NCBI RefSeq assembly: GCF_014641715.1
Contig: NZ_BMIG01000004.1
Location: 1 to 64,000 of the forward strand
Source of the DNA: Polaromonas eurypsychrophila
GTDB taxonomy: Bacteria; Pseudomonadota; Gammaproteobacteria; Burkholderiales; Burkholderiaceae_C
Direction of reading: 5' to 3'
DNA length: 64,000 bases
The position numbers and the translations under genes are program-made. Below are positions 44,606 to 53,297 of the stretch, piece by piece. Under the pieces are notes generated by a model that saw only the letters and a program-made list of their open reading frames with translations, ran no database searches and had not been told where the DNA came from. The stretch's first letter is position 1; every line of letters starts with the position of its first letter.

Positions 44606-45577
44606 TCAGTCGGCCTTGATGCCAGCGGTCTTGATGACGCGTGACCATTTGGCGATGTCATCACGTGCGTATTTGTCAAAGGCTTCAGGCGTCATCACCA
44701 TCGGCGTGGCGCCCTGTTTGGACCAAAGTTGTTTCACCTCGGGCTGGCTGGCTATTTTTGACACGGCTTCATTGAGCTTGTCGACCACGGCCTTTGGCGT
44801 GCCGCGCGGTGCCATCAGGCCCAGCCAGATGGTCGCTTCGTAGCCGGGCACGCCGGCTTCGTTCACTGTGGGTACGTCGGGCAGCACGTCGGAGCGGGCG
44901 CGGCCCGTGGTCGCCAGCGCCTTGACCTTGCCGGCCTTGATCTGTTCAGCCATGGTAGTGACGGCGTCGAACATCACATCGACCTGCCCGCCGATGACGT
45001 CGGTGCGCGCGCCCGAGCTGCCGCGGTAGGGAATGTGCACCAGGTAGACGCCGGCCATGCTCTTGAACAGCTCGCCGGCCATGTGATAGGGCGTGCCCGG
45101 GCCAGACGAGGCGTAGTTGAATTTGCCGGGTTTGGCCTTGGCCTGCTGCAGCAGCTCCTTGAGGTTGTTGGCCGGCAGCCCCGGATGCGCCACCAGCACC
45201 AGGTCTGAATAGTTGACGGGCGCCACGGCCACAAAGTCGCGCATCAGCTGGAAGGGCTTGGTCGGAATCAGTGTTTCGTTGACGGTGTGCGTGTTCGACA
45301 TCATCAAAAGGGTGTAGCCGTCGGGCGCCGATTTGGCCGCCATGTCGGTGCCTATGATGGAACCGCCCCCCGGCCGGTTGTCCACCACAAAGGACTGGCC
45401 CAGCGTATCCTGCAGGCGTTGCGCGATGAAACGTGCGTAATTGTCGGCCGGGCCGCCTGCGGCAAAAGGCACGATGATTTTGACCGGCTTGGCCGGATAC
45501 ACCTGCGCAACGGCAGGCACGCTCAACGCCGAGGCGGCCATCACCAGCCCCAGCGCGATCACATGTTTGAAACCCAT
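44606..45577 (-). CDS. Bug-family periplasmic substrate-binding receptor (TTT type)
   Basis: 323 aa from the ATG at 45577, with GGAGACAGTC upstream. A signal peptide ends in VPAVAQ, then YPAKPVKIIVPFAAGGPADN and NRPGGGSIIGTDMAAKSAPDG give the Bug signature. It lies between a ModA-like gene and another Bug gene on the same strand, without TctAB membrane subunits. A carboxylate or similar ligand is likely but not readable. Confidence 0.88.
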   Translation of the reverse strand: MGFKHVIALGLVMAASALSVPAVAQVYPAKPVKIIVPFAAGGPADNYARFIAQRLQDTLGQSFVVDNRPGGGSIIGTDMAAKSAPDGYTLLMMSNTHTVNETLIPTKPFQLMRDFVAVAPVNYSDLVLVAHPGLPANNLKELLQQAKAKPGKFNYASSGPGTPYHMAGELFKSMAGVYLVHIPYRGSSGARTDVIGGQVDVMFDAVTTMAEQIKAGKVKALATTGRARSDVLPDVPTVNEAGVPGYEATIWLGLMAPRGTPKAVVDKLNEAVSKIASQPEVKQLWSKQGATPMVMTPEAFDKYARDDIAKWSRVIKTAGIKAD

Positions 45578-45616
45578 GACTGTCTCCAATGAACCGGGCC
45601 CGCAGGCTCCGATTTT

Positions 45617-46585
45617 TTATTCTACTTTTCCGATGCGTTTGACGACCTCTATCATGCGCCGCGAATCGGCCTGCACGTATTTTTCAAAATCAGGCGAGTC
45701 CTGGTACAGCACCGGACTGCCCGCGTTGAGGATGACTTCCCTGACCTTGGCGTCCTGGGCAGCGGCTTTGGCGGCGGCGCGCAGCCGTTGCGCCACCGGC
45801 TCGGGCGTGTCGCGCGGAATGAACAGACCCGACCACTGGGCGTATTCGGCGATGTAGCCGGCGTCTTTCAGGCTCGGAGCATCGGGCAGGGCGCCGAGTT
45901 GGGTGGTGCCCCAATGGCCCAGCACCCGGATCTTGCCGGCCTTGACATGCTGCAGCACGGTGGCGGGGCCCGAGGACACTGCATCAATCTGCCCGCCCAG
46001 CAGCGCCACCACGGCCGGACCTGCGCCGGTGAAGGGCACATGCGTCATCTTGATGCCGGCGTTTTGCGACAGGATTTCCATAGGCACGTGCATGGTGCCG
46101 TAGTTGCCCGAGGAGCCGTAGTTGATGGCGCCGGGGCGCTTCTTCGCGTCCTCGACAAAATCCTTCACGGTTTTCCATGGCGAATCGGCGCGCACGGCCA
46201 GCACGGTCGGATCGGCGGTGAAACGCGCAATCGGACGCAGGTCGTTCAGCGCAAACATGGGCGCGCGCCCCAATACGGCATCAGCCTCGGGAATCACTGT
46301 CAGTGAGGAAAGCGCCAGCACCACGGTGTAGCCATCGGGCTTGGCCTTGGCGGTCAGGCCCATGCCGATACCGCCGCCGGCGCCAGCCTTGTTCTCGATC
46401 ACCACGGGCTGGCCCAGCTCGCGCGACATGGCCTCGGCCACCGGGCGCGCCACCAGGTCGGCCAGGCCGCCCGGCGGAAAGGGCACGATCATGGTGATGG
46501 CTCGGGTCGGCCAGGCGTTTTGCGCGGCTACCAGAGTGGCACTGGACAGCAGCAAACTGGCGAGCAGGACGGATCTGCGTTTCAT
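45617..46585 (-). CDS. Bug-family periplasmic substrate-binding receptor (TTT type)
   Basis: 322 aa from the ATG at 46585, preceded by AAGGAGACACAACC, a strong ribosome site that decides the start. The signal peptide ends in TLVAAQ, followed by WPTRAITMIVPFPPGGLADL and ENKAGAGGGIGMGLTAKAKPDG. It leads a three-gene minus-strand set with a second Bug and a ModA-like gene, and is divergent from the FAH-family hydrolase, which suggests a shared carboxylate substrate. Confidence 0.88.
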   Translation of the reverse strand: MKRRSVLLASLLLSSATLVAAQNAWPTRAITMIVPFPPGGLADLVARPVAEAMSRELGQPVVIENKAGAGGGIGMGLTAKAKPDGYTVVLALSSLTVIPEADAVLGRAPMFALNDLRPIARFTADPTVLAVRADSPWKTVKDFVEDAKKRPGAINYGSSGNYGTMHVPMEILSQNAGIKMTHVPFTGAGPAVVALLGGQIDAVSSGPATVLQHVKAGKIRVLGHWGTTQLGALPDAPSLKDAGYIAEYAQWSGLFIPRDTPEPVAQRLRAAAKAAAQDAKVREVILNAGSPVLYQDSPDFEKYVQADSRRMIEVVKRIGKVE

Positions 46586-46750
46586 GGTTGTGTCTCCTTG
46601 TCGTTGGTGGGGTGTAGGGGGGGGCAAGTCAATGTGTTTGCCTATGGTTTGCATGCTAACATCGACTTGAATTTTCGGGGTCATCGCAATCCCTAATCCA
46701 TCACTGCTGCCCATGCGACCAGCCGGGCATCGAGACATGAAAGCCGACGC

Positions 46751-47623
46751 ATGAAAATTGTTGCCTTCCGCCAAAACAGCCAGCCCGGAGTGGGCCTGGT
46801 GTCCCCTGATCTCCAGAGTGTGCAACCTTTCGATCTATCCCAAGCGCAGCGCGAACTGGGTGCCTTGCCGGTGATCGAGATGCTGGCGCGCGGCGAGGCT
46901 TTGCCGGCCCTGCTGGCGACGGTCGCTCTCGGCGACGTGCAAATCATCGCGCCCATTCCCAAACCACGTCGCAACATTTTCTGCGTCGGCAAGAATTACT
47001 TCGCACATGCGCGCGAGTTCGCCGGCAGCGGTTTTGACAGTAGCGCCAAGGCCGGTGAAGACATTCCCGCAGACCCGATTTATTTCACCAAGGTGCCCGA
47101 GTCGGTGGTCGGCCCCGGCGCCGCCATCGAGATGCCCGTAGCATCGGACGCCATCGACTACGAAGCCGAGCTGACGGTCATCATCGGACGCGGCGGCAAA
47201 GGCATCGCGGCCAAAGACGCGATGGCCCATGTCTGGGGTTACACCATCATCAACGACGTTACCGCGCGCGACTGGCAGAGCCGCCACAAGCAGTGGCTGC
47301 TGGGCAAGTCCTTTGATACTTTCTGTCCGATGGGCCCGTGGCTGGTCAGCGCCGACGAATGTGACGGCACCAAAACAAGCGTGCGTTGTTACGTCAACGG
47401 CGAAGAGCGCCAGAACGCCTCCACCACCGACCTGATCTTCGACATCCCGAAATTGATAGAAACCCTGTCGGCCGGCATCACCCTTTACCCCGGCGACATC
47501 ATCGCCACTGGCACACCGGTTGGTGTCGGCATCGGCTTCAAGCCGCCCAAATACCTGAAGTCCGGCGATGTGGTGCGGGTCGAGATCGATGGCATCGGCA
47601 CGCTGGAAAATCCGGTTAAGTAG
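46751..47623 (+). CDS. Fumarylacetoacetate hydrolase family protein
   Basis: 290 aa FAH fold. The metal-binding acidic residues lie in DAIDYEAELTVIIGRGGKG, and the C-terminal half has VTARDWQSRHKQWLLGKSFDTFCPMGPWLV and YPGDIIATGTPVGVGIGFKP. Members cleave acylpyruvates or isomerise/decarboxylate ring-cleavage dioxoacids in aromatic catabolism. It is divergent from the Bug/Bug/ModA-like set across a 165-bp spacer that shows no other gene. The exact substrate cannot be assigned. Confidence 0.86.
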   Translation: MKIVAFRQNSQPGVGLVSPDLQSVQPFDLSQAQRELGALPVIEMLARGEALPALLATVALGDVQIIAPIPKPRRNIFCVGKNYFAHAREFAGSGFDSSAKAGEDIPADPIYFTKVPESVVGPGAAIEMPVASDAIDYEAELTVIIGRGGKGIAAKDAMAHVWGYTIINDVTARDWQSRHKQWLLGKSFDTFCPMGPWLVSADECDGTKTSVRCYVNGEERQNASTTDLIFDIPKLIETLSAGITLYPGDIIATGTPVGVGIGFKPPKYLKSGDVVRVEIDGIGTLENPVK

Positions 47624-47712
47624 CCTGCTCCCACGTTCGTGCACCCTGCGGAACTTGCTCTCCCGTAGTGCCTGATTTTCCTTGAGGCGGCCCGGCGGAA
47701 AATTTGCGAAGC

Positions 47713-48777
47713 TCAGGCGACCAGCGGCGCTTCCTGCATGGCTTCGGTTTGCTCTTCCAGCATGTCGACCTGGCCTTTCCAGTAGTCGCTGGAACCGAAC
47801 CACGGAAAGTTGATCGGGAAGATCGGGTCGTGCCAGCGCTGAGCCAGCCAGGCGCTGTAATGCACCAGCCGCAGGGTGCGCAGAGGCTCTATCAGGGCCA
47901 GCTCGCTTCTGGGGAATTCGCGGAACTCCTCGTAACCGTCCACCAGCGCGCCCAGTTGTTGCAGGCACTGCGCGCGTTCGCCCGACAGCAGCATCCACAA
48001 ATCCTGCACCGCCGGGCCGCTGCGCGCGTCGTCAAGATCGACAAAATGCGGACCCGCACCTTCGACGCCTTCCGGGGTCCACAGGATGTTGCCCGGATGA
48101 CAGTCGCCGTGCAGGCGCAAGGTGCGGATGTCGCCGACGCTTTCAAACACCGCTTGTGCCACATCCATGGCTTTCTCGAAAGCCTTGAGCCAGCGCGACG
48201 CCATGTCCAGTGGGAGATAGTTGCCGGCCAGCAGCAGTTCCCGGCTGGCGTGGCCGAAGGTTTGCAGGTCAAGTGCCGGCCGGTGCTGGAAGGGCTGTGC
48301 GCCACCGACGGTGTGAATGCGCGCGAGAAAGCGGCCTATCCATTCGAGCACGCTGAAATCCTCGAGTTCGGGCCGGCGGCCGCCGCGGCGTGGCGAGACA
48401 CTGAAGCTGAAACCGTTAAAGTGGTGCAAGGTGCGACCGTTGATGACCAGCGCGCCGACCACCGGAATTTCGGCGGCCATCAGTTCGGCCGCAAAGCGAT
48501 GTTCTTCAACAATCTGCAGGTCGCTCCAGCGTCCCGGCCGGTAAAACTTGACGACCACGATGTCGCTGGCGGTTGCGCCAACCCCTGCCGGCGTTTCGAG
48601 GTGAACCTGGTAGACCCGGTTTTCATAACTCGACAGCGCCATCAGGCGGCCGTCGCCGAGTAGGCCCACGCTGGCCAACGCATCGAGCACCACGTCAGGT
48701 GTGAGCTTTTCGTAGGCGTGTAGCGCCTGGGGCGGCATGGCGGTCGGGGGCAGGTCGGTCAGAGGCTCGTCAATCAT
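47713..48777 (-). CDS. srkA: SrkA/RdoA-like serine/threonine protein kinase
   Basis: 354 aa from the ATG at 48777, selected because the family begins near LTPDVVLDALASVGLLGDG. The catalytic loop HGDCHPGNILW and the DFG-like VDLDDARSG are visible, with SYENRVYQVHLE at the ATP-binding region. It belongs to the YihE/SrkA stress-response kinase family, which counters Cpx-type and oxidative stress in other bacteria. It is a single gene, not obviously in an operon. Confidence 0.87.
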   Translation of the reverse strand: MIDEPLTDLPPTAMPPQALHAYEKLTPDVVLDALASVGLLGDGRLMALSSYENRVYQVHLETPAGVGATASDIVVVKFYRPGRWSDLQIVEEHRFAAELMAAEIPVVGALVINGRTLHHFNGFSFSVSPRRGGRRPELEDFSVLEWIGRFLARIHTVGGAQPFQHRPALDLQTFGHASRELLLAGNYLPLDMASRWLKAFEKAMDVAQAVFESVGDIRTLRLHGDCHPGNILWTPEGVEGAGPHFVDLDDARSGPAVQDLWMLLSGERAQCLQQLGALVDGYEEFREFPRSELALIEPLRTLRLVHYSAWLAQRWHDPIFPINFPWFGSSDYWKGQVDMLEEQTEAMQEAPLVA

Positions 48778-48825
48778 GCCCTGATTGTCGTTGTTTCCGC
48801 CTACGGCCTTGTTGATAAAAAGAAT

Positions 48826-48880
48826 ATGCCTCCTGCCCATATCTGGCAAGCGCAAGCAGCTATAAAAATCATAGCTGCTC
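48826..48880 (-). repeat. Dispersed ~55-bp repeat, copy E
   Basis: Minus-orientation copy with CCTCCTGCCCATATC, AAGCGCAAGCAGCTATAAAA and ATCATAGCTGC. It lies in the gap between the srkA-like start and the DUF2855 stop, ending 10 bp before the latter. Confidence 0.7.
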
Positions 48881-48889
48881 CGGTTGCTG

Positions 48890-49981
48890 TCAGAACGCCA
48901 GGATGTGCCCGGTTCGCGGGTCGCCCTGGCCGCCTAGCACCTGCTGGTAAGCAGCAGCCACGGCGGGCTCGCCCTGGTGTTGCTGCAAAAGCAGCCAGGG
49001 CCTTGGCCCTTGGCTGACGCGCGAACTGAAGGCCTGCCAGGCCTGCACCAAACGCTGGCCCAGCCCCTCTTTGCCCCAGTCCGTGCTGCGCTTCTTGATT
49101 TGAGCAGGCGCAAAAAACAGGGTGGCGCGCGGGCCGGGCAGGTCCTTGCCACCGCCGAGTTCTGTGACGTGGGTTCCGCCAATTGCGCAGCTGTATTTCA
49201 GGTTGGCAAAGCGGCTGTGGATGGCGTGGCGAAGTTTTGCGTTGCCGGCGAAGTCGATATAGATGCAGGCGCGCTCAAAGGCGATTTTCTCAAGCTGGTT
49301 GTAGGTCAGCACCCGGCTGTAGCAACCCAGGCTTTCGCAGAAGGCCACATTGCCCGGCGAGGTCAGGCCGATGACTTCTATGCCAGGCCGCTGCGCCAGC
49401 TGGAAGGCGGTGCCATACGCGGTCTTGCTCGACGCGCTGGACAGCAGCATGGCGCCACCGGACGCGCCGAAAAAATCGTTGTCCGCCAGGAAGTCGTCGA
49501 TCAGGAAGGAGGTGATGAACAGCGGCCGCAGCAGCGCCTGGATCGCTTCGGTCGATGCCGTGTAGAAGGGATCGGTGTTGCAGCGCAGGTACTGGTTGTA
49601 CACCGGGTGCAATTCGCGCCGGTGCGCTGCGCCGTCGTAAAAGCCGCTGCTGTCCAGGCGCGCCGGGCTCAGCACGGCTTCGGACGCCATCGGGAAGTAG
49701 CCGTAGATTTTTTCACCGGTGGCGACGCCTGGGTGCAGCGACTGCAGCACCGTGCCGAAGCCCCAGACCGGGATGCTGCCCCAGCCCTCTTCCCCGGTGG
49801 GGAAAAATTGCCAATAGTTCATCGTGTCGCCAAAGGCGGCGTAGGTGATGTTGTTGGACGTCAGCGCGAAGGAATCGACGTGAATACGAACCTGGCCGTC
49901 GGCCAGCCCGGTGGTTTCGGCGGTGTGCAGACGGGTTTCGGCAAGCTGGTTTTTGCGGACGAGGAGGGTGGTGGTGCTCAT
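48890..49981 (-). CDS. DUF2855 family protein
   Basis: 363 aa. The whole length matches the DUF2855 pattern as I recognise it, with LVRKNQLAETRLHTAE at the start, YGYFPMASEAVLSPARLD and a Rossmann-like segment LLSSASSKTAYGTAFQLAQ plus GLTSPGNVAFCESLGCYSRV. The layout resembles zinc-free medium-chain dehydrogenase/quinone-reductase-like folds, but I see no substrate clue. It is a single gene; the ohr terminator lies upstream. Confidence 0.72.
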   Translation of the reverse strand: MSTTTLLVRKNQLAETRLHTAETTGLADGQVRIHVDSFALTSNNITYAAFGDTMNYWQFFPTGEEGWGSIPVWGFGTVLQSLHPGVATGEKIYGYFPMASEAVLSPARLDSSGFYDGAAHRRELHPVYNQYLRCNTDPFYTASTEAIQALLRPLFITSFLIDDFLADNDFFGASGGAMLLSSASSKTAYGTAFQLAQRPGIEVIGLTSPGNVAFCESLGCYSRVLTYNQLEKIAFERACIYIDFAGNAKLRHAIHSRFANLKYSCAIGGTHVTELGGGKDLPGPRATLFFAPAQIKKRSTDWGKEGLGQRLVQAWQAFSSRVSQGPRPWLLLQQHQGEPAVAAAYQQVLGGQGDPRTGHILAF

Positions 49982-50057
49982 TAAATAACCTTCGCCTTGC
50001 AGGCTGCGGTGGTTGCCTTGGGAACGGCCCGGCGGCTCAAGCCTGCAACATAAGCGA

Positions 50058-50086
50058 AAAAGCCCGCCGGCTCAACACCGGCGGGC
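50058..50086 (-). terminator. Rho-independent terminator after ohr
   Basis: On the minus strand the stem GCCCGCCGG / CCGGCGGGC with a 7-nt loop is followed by TTTTT. It lies about 145 bp past the ohr stop and before the DUF2855 ATG, so it ends the ohrR-ohr transcript. Confidence 0.85.
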
Positions 50087-50148
50087 CGCTTTGGCGACAG
50101 CTTTCACAAGAAGGGCGCTTTACACGAAGTGAAAGCGTGTGAGCGATG

Positions 50149-50227
50149 CGCGCCGTGAAGGGCCACCCCGAGCAAGCACGGCCCCCTCGGGGGGCAGCTC
50201 AGTACGCGAAGCGACAAGCGTGGGGGC
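50149..50227 (+). repeat. GC-rich 3'-end repeat, copy 5
   Basis: About 79 bp ending AAGCGACAAGCGTGGGGGC, with a central GCCCCCTCGGGGGGC palindrome. Nearly identical to copy 6 at 53218. It stops 1 bp from the ohr stop codon, with the CGTGGGGGC end facing the gene. Confidence 0.8.
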
Positions 50228-50228
50228 T

Positions 50229-50648
50229 TTACTTCAGCGTAATGGTCACGTCGATGTTGCCGCGGGTCGCGTTGGAATAAGGGCAGACCTGGTGCGCAGC
50301 GTCCACCAGTTCCTGCGCAGCCGCGCGGTCCATGCCCGGCAGCGACACGTCGAGGCGGGCAGCGATGCCGTAGCCGGCGGGGATCTTGCCGAGGTCGACG
50401 CTGGCGTCGATGCTCAGGCCTTCAGGCAGGGTGATTTTTTTCATGCCGGCAACGGCTTTAATCGCGCCGATGAAACAGGCCGAGTAACCGGCGGCAAACA
50501 GTTGTTCGGGGTTGGTGCCGGTGCCGGCGGTGCCGGGCGAGCTCAGTGTGACGTCCAGCTTGCCATCGTCGCTTTTGGACTTGCCGTCGCGGCCGCCAGT
50601 GGTGTGGGCTTTGGCGGTGTACAGAACTTTGTCGAGTTGGGTGGTCAT
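50229..50648 (-). CDS. ohr: Organic hydroperoxide resistance protein Ohr (OsmC family)
   Basis: 139 aa OsmC/Ohr fold. The catalytic cysteines are Cys58 (GYSACFIGA) and Cys122 (HQVCPYSNATRGN). It reduces organic and fatty-acid hydroperoxides with thiols. It follows ohrR by 61 bp on the same strand. The ribosome site AGGAAATCACC precedes the ATG. Confidence 0.94.
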   Translation of the reverse strand: MTTQLDKVLYTAKAHTTGGRDGKSKSDDGKLDVTLSSPGTAGTGTNPEQLFAAGYSACFIGAIKAVAGMKKITLPEGLSIDASVDLGKIPAGYGIAARLDVSLPGMDRAAAQELVDAAHQVCPYSNATRGNIDVTITLK

Positions 50649-50709
50649 GGTGATTTCCTTTGAGAAGTGCTTCGAGATGAAGCGGGTTGAAAAGCGGGGG
50701 AGAAAATTG

Positions 50710-51150
50710 TCAGGCGACCAGCCGCTGACGCAGGGCCTGCACTTGCTGGGTCAGCGCCATCAGTTCGGGCACGGGGCACTGCGCAGCAGTCAGGATGCAA
50801 TCGGGGATTTTTGCAGCTTTGGTCTTGAGCTTGCGGCCGGCGGCGGTCAGGGTGATGTGGACACGGCGCTCGTCTTCGACAGCGCGTATGCGCGAGATCA
50901 GGCCCGAAGCCTCCAGGCGTTTGAGCAGCGGCGTCAGCGTGCCGGAATCGAGGTAAAGGCGCTCGCCGATCTCGGACACCATTGGGCCGTCCTGCTCCCA
51001 CAGCACCAGCATGGCCAGGTACTGCGGATAGGTCAGGCCCAGTTCGTCAAGCAGCGGCTTGTACAGCTTGGTCATGGCCAGTGAGGTGGAGTACAGCGCA
51101 AAACAGAGCTGGTTGTCCAGCTTCAGCATGGCATCGGTTTTATTTGGCAT
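50710..51150 (-). CDS. ohrR: Peroxide-sensing repressor OhrR (MarR family)
   Basis: 146 aa MarR fold. The N-terminal reactive Cys16 lies in LDNQLCFALYS, the hallmark of OhrR. Two further cysteines near the C-terminus (DCILTAAQC) suggest a 2-Cys disulfide sensor. The HTH region is SEIGERLYLDSGTLTPLLKRL with wing ISRIRAVEDERRVHITLT. It should repress ohr and itself until oxidised by organic peroxides. A perfect palindrome lies 16 bp upstream of its ATG. Confidence 0.93.
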   Translation of the reverse strand: MPNKTDAMLKLDNQLCFALYSTSLAMTKLYKPLLDELGLTYPQYLAMLVLWEQDGPMVSEIGERLYLDSGTLTPLLKRLEASGLISRIRAVEDERRVHITLTAAGRKLKTKAAKIPDCILTAAQCPVPELMALTQQVQALRQRLVA

Positions 51151-51165
51151 GACCTAATTGTAACT

Positions 51166-51184
51166 CACACAATTAAATTGTGTG
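51166..51184. promoter_or_regulatory. OhrR operator, perfect 19-bp palindrome
   Basis: CACACAATT and AATTGTGTG flank a single A, 16-34 bp upstream of the ohrR ATG. Known OhrR boxes share the AATT-centred dyad. The site also overlaps an AT-rich promoter region facing the methyltransferase gene. Confidence 0.75.
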
Positions 51185-51244
51185 CAATGTAAATAATTGC
51201 CCTTCGCCGTTGCGTGAATGGCGCCGGCGCTAGACTTCAGGCTC

Positions 51245-52168
51245 ATGCCCAAAAACAGCACCCCTCGCGGCGGCCAGCCTGCGCGCCCCACATTCTCCCC
51301 GGGCCAGCCCCCGCAAGTGATCGAGGAGCTCCGACCGGGCCAGTCGATAGCCCTGCTCAAGGAGCTGCACATCCTGACGCGCGAGGGCAAACTCAACCAG
51401 GACACGCGGCGCAAGCTCAAGCAGGTCTACCATCTGTACCAGTTCATCGCGCCCTTGCTGGAGGAAGTCTCCGAGGGCGGAAAGACCTTCACGCTGGCCG
51501 ACCATGGCGCCGGCAAGTCTTACCTCGGCTTCATCCTGTACGACCTGTTTTTCAACGTGGCGCATGCAGGCGACAAGCCGGCAGGAATTATTTACGGCAT
51601 CGAAACCCGTGCCGAGCTTGTGGACAAGTCGCGCGAGTTGGCGCAGCGCTTGGGCTTTGCCCACATGGCGTTCCTGAATCTGTCGGTGCAACAGGCCACA
51701 GCCTCGGCGGAGTTGCCGGCGCAGGTGGACATCGTCACCGCGCTGCATGCCTGCGACACCGCCACTGACGACGCAATAAGCTTTGGCTTGGCCAAGCAGG
51801 CGCGCCACATGGTGCTGGTACCTTGCTGCCAGGCCGAGGTGGCGGGCGTGCTGCGCAAAAACAAGGCGCTGAGCCTGTCGAAAACCCCGCTGGCCGAACT
51901 CTGGCGGCACCCGCTGCACACGCGCGAGTTCGGCAGCCAGATCACCAATGTGCTGCGCTGCCTGCAGCTCGAAGCCAACGGCTACCAGGTGACGGTGACC
52001 GAGCTGGTGGGCTGGGAGCATTCGATGAAAAACGAACTCATCATTGCCAGCCGGCCGGCCACGTCCAGCGCCGCAAAGACGCGGCAGGCACAGGTGCGGC
52101 TGGGGGAGGTGCTCGGCGAGTTGAACCTGGGAGAATTGAGGTCGCGGTTTGAAGTGGCGGAGTCTTAG
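51245..52168 (+). CDS. SAM-dependent methyltransferase (Methyltransf_32-like)
   Basis: 307 aa from the ATG at 51245; an in-frame ATG at 51218 is the other option, and neither has a strong ribosome site. The N-terminal 75 residues are helical. The Rossmann SAM motif is FTLADHGAGKSYLGFILYDL, the acidic loop is IIYGIETRAELVDKS, and VTALHACDTATDDAI and VLVPCCQAEVAGVL resemble the methyltransferase domain found in RNA/protein-modifying enzymes. The target is unknown. It is divergent from ohrR and lies 30 bp before a MITE-like element. Confidence 0.75.
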   Translation: MPKNSTPRGGQPARPTFSPGQPPQVIEELRPGQSIALLKELHILTREGKLNQDTRRKLKQVYHLYQFIAPLLEEVSEGGKTFTLADHGAGKSYLGFILYDLFFNVAHAGDKPAGIIYGIETRAELVDKSRELAQRLGFAHMAFLNLSVQQATASAELPAQVDIVTALHACDTATDDAISFGLAKQARHMVLVPCCQAEVAGVLRKNKALSLSKTPLAELWRHPLHTREFGSQITNVLRCLQLEANGYQVTVTELVGWEHSMKNELIIASRPATSSAAKTRQAQVRLGEVLGELNLGELRSRFEVAES

Positions 52169-52198
52169 CCGGACTTCAAGCCGCAACGGTTTGCAGCT

Positions 52199-52467
52199 TA
52201 GGGCCTGTTCACACTATTTATGCAAGATGCGTTGCGAGTCAAAAAGGTCATGCGCGAGGCGCAAAACGCAGCCGAGCTGGCGCCCGGCAAGGCTCTGCAA
52301 CACTGCGCATGGCCTTTTTGGCCGCAACCCGAAGGGAACGGGGTGAAAACAGCGCCACTCGGCGTTGCACTCCTAACCCATACACCCGGTCTGGGTGTCG
52401 TCGCGCGCCTTGATTGGCGCTGTTTTCACCACGTTCGCACTTGTATAAATAGTGTGAACAGGCCCTA
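52199..52467. mobile_element. MITE-like element with perfect terminal inverted repeats
   Basis: Perfect inverted ends of 21 bp (GGGCCTGTTCACACTATTT at the outer left) bound a 265-bp body, with TA on both sides, consistent with a TA target duplication of the IS630/Tc1 type. An inner 16-bp inverted repeat (GGTGAAAACAGCGCCA, 52342-52357 and 52415-52430) and a further ACACCC/GGGTGT hairpin nest inside. No credible protein is encoded. The right end supplies TAG, the stop codon of the adjacent ugpQ. Confidence 0.75.
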
Positions 52468-53205
52468 GTCGGCAACCGGCGAAAAAAGGTCAATCCGGTC
52501 TGTGATGATGCCGTCCGTACCCAGGTTCAGCAGGCGCCGGACCGCCCAGTCGTCATTGACCGTGTAGCTCAAGGTCCGAAACCCCGCGCTTTTGGCCTGC
52601 AGCACAGTGGAGCTGTCCCAGAGCGCGTGATTGCATACCAGCGCTGTGCAATCGAGGGTCAGCGCTGTTTCCAGCCAACCCATCCACAGGCTGTCGAGCA
52701 GCAGCCCACGCGGTAGCTGCGGCTGCGCCGCCCTGGCAGCTTCCAGTGCCTCGGGTTGAAACGAAGTCAACAGCGGGGGCACAGCGTTGGCCTCCCAGAG
52801 CCGCGCGGCAGCGTCGGCCACGGCGGTGCCGGTTTGGGCTTCCAGGCCCGGGGTGGGTTTGATCTCGATGTTCAGGAAATAGCCGTTGTGCCGGCAGTAA
52901 CGCGCGACATTTTCCAGGCTGGCCAGCGGTTCACCGGCATAGCCGCGTGAATGCCAGCTTCCGGCATCCAGCTGCGACAGCAGGCTCCATGGCTGCTCGC
53001 CACCCGTGCCATAGCCGCTGGTCGTCCGGTCGAGGGTGGCGTCGTGCATCAAAAAGGGCACGCCGTCTGCGCTGAGCTTCACATCACACTCGAACATGCA
53101 AAAGCCGTGGGCGGCGCCCACGCGAAAAGCCGCCAGCGTGTTCTCCGGGGCGAGCTTGCCGGCACCGCGGTGGGCGATCCAGCGCGGGTAGGGCCATTCC
53201 TTCAT
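52465..53205 (-). CDS. ugpQ: Glycerophosphodiester phosphodiesterase UgpQ
   Basis: 246 aa GDPD. The catalytic pieces are IAHRGAGKLAPENTLAAF (HRG) near residue 10, MFECDVKLSADGVPFLMHDATLDRTT, and IEIKPTPG. The start is the ATG at 53205, since residues upstream in the longer frame come from the GC-rich repeat. It hydrolyses glycerophosphodiesters to glycerol-3-phosphate and alcohol. It is last in the ugpB-A-E-C-Q operon. Its stop TAG is formed by the end of the MITE-like element. Confidence 0.9.
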   Translation of the reverse strand: MKEWPYPRWIAHRGAGKLAPENTLAAFRVGAAHGFCMFECDVKLSADGVPFLMHDATLDRTTSGYGTGGEQPWSLLSQLDAGSWHSRGYAGEPLASLENVARYCRHNGYFLNIEIKPTPGLEAQTGTAVADAAARLWEANAVPPLLTSFQPEALEAARAAQPQLPRGLLLDSLWMGWLETALTLDCTALVCNHALWDSSTVLQAKSAGFRTLSYTVNDDWAVRRLLNLGTDGIITDRIDLFSPVAD

Positions 53206-53217
53206 TTGAAAAGAGCC

Positions 53218-53297
53218 GTGCGCCGCGCAGGGCCGCCCCAAGCAAGCACAGCCCCCTCGGGGGGCAGCGCAGTACGCGAAGCGACAAGCGTGGGGGC
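53218..53297 (+). repeat. GC-rich 3'-end repeat, copy 6
   Basis: Nearly identical to copy 5 over about 79 bp (GCAAGCACAGCCCCC, GGGGGGCAGCGCAGTACGCG, ending CGTGGGGGC). The final C is the first base, on the opposite strand, of the ugpC TAG stop. Confidence 0.8.

Noticed and set aside
52248-52493. 81-aa open frame across the MITE-like element
   Set aside because: It spans the inverted repeat and the end of ugpQ, has no ribosome site or family motif, and follows from the element's sequence.
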